DNA from: Patescibacteria group bacterium
Lineage (GTDB): Bacteria; Patescibacteriota; UBA1384; XYA2-FULL-43-10; 1-14-0-10-43-13
Assembly (NCBI GenBank): GCA_022705465.1
Contig: JAKJEK010000041.1
Location: 1-7,769, forward strand
DNA length: 7,769 nucleotides
Direction: 5' to 3'
The notes under the pieces are model-generated. The model ran no database searches. It was not told where the DNA came from and saw only the letters and a program-made list of their open reading frames with translations. A program made the translations under genes and the position numbers. Shown piece by piece: positions 5,285-7,769 of the stretch. How positions within the stretch are numbered: the first letter of the stretch is position 1; each line of letters starts with the position of its first letter.

Positions 5285-7531
5285 ATGTCGAGAAGAAGAG
5301 CCTCGGGATGGATCAAGTTCCACGTGGTCGTGTTTGCTGCGTTGGCAACATTCGTTGTTATCAGCGGCAAGGGCATGACATCAAGATCGGTGTTTGACGG
5401 AGACATTCCGAAGAGCGATCCGCGAGTCGCGAGCTATCATCTCGTCAAAGAGATAACGCCCGCAGACAACTGGGTCGGTTTAGTACTGTCTCATCCGGAC
5501 ACGATCTATAACCAGCAAACCCTCAACCTGGTGGTTACGCTGACCAGGGCACTTGAGGAGATGCCGGAGATCGTGCCGGGATCGGTCAGGAGTCTGACAA
5601 CCGTTCATGGTTTCGTCGGAAAGGAAGCCTTGTCGAGCGAACCGCTCATGGGGACTGACGATGCCGACAAGCCCGAACGGGTCAGGGGCCGCGTCCACAC
5701 GCACCCGATCGCGAGGAAGGAAATGGTATCCGCCGACGAGAGACATCTCATCCTGGGCGGGTACCTGACTCCGGATTTCGATCAGAAGACAGTGGCGGAC
5801 CAACTGCGCAGTATTGCCAGGCAACACTCCGGACAATCGGAGGTGCTGCCATTCGGCCTTCCTTTTATTAACCAGGAGCTTGATGAAGGTATACTCTCCC
5901 AGGCGGTAGTATTCACTATTGCCACCCTGGGGATCATGCTGCTCATCTTCTGGCAACTGGGGATGCTGAAGGCAGGCCTGGTAATGTTTGGATGCATGGT
6001 GCTCGGAATCGTGGAGACAAATCTTTTCATGGTGATGCTAGGCATCCCTGAAAGCGTTGTTTCCAGTGCGATACCGACCCTGCTGGTGGCGCTGGGAATC
6101 GCCTACTTCTTCTATTTCACCCGGCAGGCGGCTAATGCCAACGGGACGATAGAGGAACGTGTAGGTCTAGCACTTCGTGTGCTGGCCATGCCAACATGGC
6201 TATCAGCGATCGCGACGATGATCGGATTCGGCAGTCTTGCCTGGTCATTCCAGATCCTGTCACTAAAGGAGTTTGGTCTGGTCACGGCGATCGGTGTCGG
6301 ATTGATCGTCTGGATTGCCAGAACGCTGTTTCCGGCAGTCTGCGTGCTGAAACCATCACTGATCCCGCAGGCACAAACCCAATCTGGCAACAAGCATGTC
6401 GAGTGGATCACACTTGCCATACTGAATGCCAGCCAAAAACCTCTTGGAAAAGTGTTGGCCGTTGTGTTCTTTGCAGGATTACTCTGTGGAATTGTGCGAC
6501 TTGATGTCAACACAAATCCATATGAGTTTTTCCCCAAGGATCACCTGGTGACCCGATCGGTCAGGGTACTCGAGACGATCTCCGGCACATCGGAGACGAT
6601 CGTAGCGATCCATACGGCCGATTCACCACTGCAAGCGGATGTCTTGACCAGGCTTCTCAGACTGGAGCAAGAGATCGAAAAGCTGCCAAAAGTCCAGTAT
6701 GTATCAGGACTCGGCAAGCTGACTCAATACGCGACTGACCACCTCTACCCCGGTTCAGATAAACTGCCGGAAGGAGTTGGCGCGATACTGGAAATGAGCG
6801 TCGCACCAACCGACCTTGACAGGCTGATCAATCAGGATCGGACGGTAGTGTATCTGCGCGTGTGGTCATCAGCCAAGACCACCGACGAGGTTGCTGCCCT
6901 TATCCGAGAGATCCGGAGCAAGCTTCAGAATACCGGTTTTGACTACAACGATGTCGCGGTGACCGGCTCAACACAAGCGCCGTTTGTCGCCTTTGGCGGC
7001 TACGATGCACTGTGGGTAGCCATCAACGACTACATCGTCGAAGGAAAAATCTGGAACCTAGTGTCTTCGCTCTGGGGTATCTGGATACTGGCATTCTTCT
7101 TTGTCGGACAACGACGAGAAGGAGTGTGGAAGCTGGTGCGCCGGGCAACGGTTGTAACCGTACCGCTCGGAGTAGCACTGGTTGCCACAATGGGTGTGAT
7201 GGGGTGGCTAAATGTCCCCCTCGACCTTGCCTCCTGCGTGATTACCGCAGTCGGTATCGGCGTCGGCGAGGACTTTGCGATCCACTTCCTGCACCACTAT
7301 CGGCGGCACGGTTCGTTTGCAGCCGCAGCCCGCGATATGGGAGATCTTCTCCTTTACGCGCTGCTGACTGCCGGCGGCTTTGCCAGCTTCGCCTTCTCGG
7401 CGTTCTTGCCCTTGCGGCAGTTCGCCTGGCTGGTGTGCGTGATTCTGATCCTGAGCTACCTGGCGGCAGCGCTCTGCGTTCCGCCGCTAGTGAAGCTCTT
7501 CGGGATCGAACCAGAGAGGAAGATGGCGTGA
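5285..7531 (+). CDS. RND-superfamily (MMPL / COG1033-like) membrane exporter
   Basis: The 748 residues show the complete two-fold RND plan. Helix 1 (12-29) leads to a large extracytoplasmic domain (30-204) and helices 2-6 (205-224, 229-252, 258-279, 303-323, 331-353). The plan then repeats with helix 7 (387-404), a second domain (405-589) and helices 8-12 (590-608, 618-641, 647-668, 688-708, 713-737). The length fits the MMPL/'predicted exporter' group, not the ~1,000-residue AcrB pumps. FPKDH at 416-420 just after helix 7 is typical of the group. Helix 10 keeps the acidic motif (GVGEDFAIHFLHHYR, E662/D663), whereas helix 4 reads ALGIAYFFYF with no acid. Such proteins use the proton gradient to move lipids or other hydrophobic cargo; the cargo here is unknown. 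Start set by the ribosome site at 5267-5276. Base use differs sharply from the first gene block. Confidence 0.93.
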   Translation: MSRRRASGWIKFHVVVFAALATFVVISGKGMTSRSVFDGDIPKSDPRVASYHLVKEITPADNWVGLVLSHPDTIYNQQTLNLVVTLTRALEEMPEIVPGSVRSLTTVHGFVGKEALSSEPLMGTDDADKPERVRGRVHTHPIARKEMVSADERHLILGGYLTPDFDQKTVADQLRSIARQHSGQSEVLPFGLPFINQELDEGILSQAVVFTIATLGIMLLIFWQLGMLKAGLVMFGCMVLGIVETNLFMVMLGIPESVVSSAIPTLLVALGIAYFFYFTRQAANANGTIEERVGLALRVLAMPTWLSAIATMIGFGSLAWSFQILSLKEFGLVTAIGVGLIVWIARTLFPAVCVLKPSLIPQAQTQSGNKHVEWITLAILNASQKPLGKVLAVVFFAGLLCGIVRLDVNTNPYEFFPKDHLVTRSVRVLETISGTSETIVAIHTADSPLQADVLTRLLRLEQEIEKLPKVQYVSGLGKLTQYATDHLYPGSDKLPEGVGAILEMSVAPTDLDRLINQDRTVVYLRVWSSAKTTDEVAALIREIRSKLQNTGFDYNDVAVTGSTQAPFVAFGGYDALWVAINDYIVEGKIWNLVSSLWGIWILAFFFVGQRREGVWKLVRRATVVTVPLGVALVATMGVMGWLNVPLDLASCVITAVGIGVGEDFAIHFLHHYRRHGSFAAAARDMGDLLLYALLTAGGFASFAFSAFLPLRQFAWLVCVILILSYLAAALCVPPLVKLFGIEPERKMA

Positions 7532-7769
7532 GAACTGTGACTGCGATTCTGTTAACGGCATTCGTCATCTCCCCGGCACACGCCGGGGAGTGCGAAGTCC
7601 GAACCACGGTGTCGATCAAGGCCTTCAGCGCCGGTACTGAGCGCGTTGAGGCTAAGACCGACGTTTTCGTGAAATACGGGCTCGGCGAGTCAACCGGCGT
7701 GGTGTTACAACCGCGACTGTGGCTTGCCGGGTGGGGATCAACCATCAACAACCCCCTGACCGATGGCGG
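7528..7769 (+). CDS. Exported protein, N-terminal part, translationally coupled to the exporter
   Basis: The GTG at 7528 overlaps the exporter stop (GTGA), with AGGA (7517-7520) 7 bases upstream, so the two proteins are translationally coupled. The 80 visible residues begin with a Sec signal peptide (RTVTAILLTAFVISPAHA) and a probable cut after AHA at residue 19, leaving a mature end GECEVRTT. The mature part alternates polar and hydrophobic residues (KTDVFVKYGL, TGVVLQPRLWLAGWG), as in beta-strands of a beta-barrel or periplasmic sandwich. RND exporters of this group are often encoded beside outer-membrane or periplasmic partners such as DUF1302/DUF1329 or lipoprotein-sorting proteins, and this could be one; the visible part is too short to decide. 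The gene continues past the right edge. No antisense reading across here is as convincing. Confidence 0.75.
   Translation, partial: MRTVTAILLTAFVISPAHAGECEVRTTVSIKAFSAGTERVEAKTDVFVKYGLGESTGVVLQPRLWLAGWGSTINNPLTDG
7569..7590 (+). repeat. Perfect 9-bp GC-rich hairpin within the signal-peptide coding region
   Basis: CTCCCCGGC (7569-7577) and GCCGGGGAG (7582-7590) form an uninterrupted stem around an ACAC loop. It lies about 40 bases after the GTG start and encodes the ISPAHAGE signal cleavage region. No T-tract follows, so it is not an intrinsic terminator. It could slow ribosomes or tune expression of the partner relative to the exporter, or be a chance result of GC-rich codons. Confidence 0.6.

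Noticed and set aside
5480..5956. Minus-strand reading frame of 158 residues
   Set aside because: It lies wholly opposite the first extracytoplasmic domain of the exporter, shows no motif and has no promoter; it is a by-product of GC-rich codons.
6569..6602. GAGACGATC direct repeat and TCTCCG/CGGAGA inverted repeat within the exporter
   Set aside because: They are short, in frame within the second extracytoplasmic domain, and expected from the heavy use of GAG/GAC and ATC codons.
7242..7751. Minus-strand reading frame of 169 residues
   Set aside because: It is low-complexity and Arg/Ser-rich, opposite the exporter end and the GTGA-coupled exported protein, whose ribosome site and signal peptide are far better evidence.

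Overview
The window appears to join two unlike pieces of DNA. Bases 1 to about 5060 look like a Patescibacteria (CPR) chromosome: moderately AT-rich, tightly packed, all genes on the + strand, with cut-down housekeeping proteins (a TsaB of about 136 residues, roughly 60% of the E. coli length) and monoderm-type surface genes (LytR-CpsA-Psr protein, possible sortase substrate). TAA/TAG stops are used throughout and no gene needs UGA read as an amino acid, so Gracilibacteria/SR1-type recoding is not indicated. The phylum call rests on gene content and protein size only.

Layout of the first part. The 3' end of a lamin-tail-domain/OB-fold surface protein (3-935, open at the left edge) overlaps tsaE (878-1318). 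tsaE is followed after 1 base by tsaB (1320-1730). A promoter with an extended -10 precedes a LytR-CpsA-Psr (LCP) gene (1819-3156). Next come a seven-helix membrane protein of unknown function (3216-3782), a promoter, a membrane-anchored parvulin foldase of SurA/PrsA type (3844-4866), a 42-residue one-helix membrane peptide (4872-5000) and a strong bidirectional terminator (5019-5053). TsaE and TsaB belong to tRNA t6A synthesis. The other genes concern the cell surface: attachment of glycopolymers, folding of exported proteins and possibly a sortase-anchored nucleic-acid-binding protein.

Layout of the second part. Bases 5054-5284 hold no gene. They carry several short palindromes and a full-consensus sigma70-type promoter (TTGACA, 17 bases, TATAAT) whose expected transcript starts with a hairpin and has a strong Shine-Dalgarno. 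It drives a 12-helix RND-superfamily (MMPL/COG1033-like) exporter (5285-7531), translationally coupled by a GTGA overlap to an exported protein that runs off the right edge (7528-7769). This part is more GC-rich, prefers ATC for isoleucine, and by my count has 29 GATC sites in 2.25 kb against 20 in the first 5.05 kb. An RND exporter with an exported partner suggests a diderm-type envelope, unlike the first part.

The main question is therefore whether the region near 5060-5285 is a horizontal-transfer junction or an assembly join. I see no RNA genes, CRISPR array, insertion sequence or integrase, and no clear new defence or mobile system.
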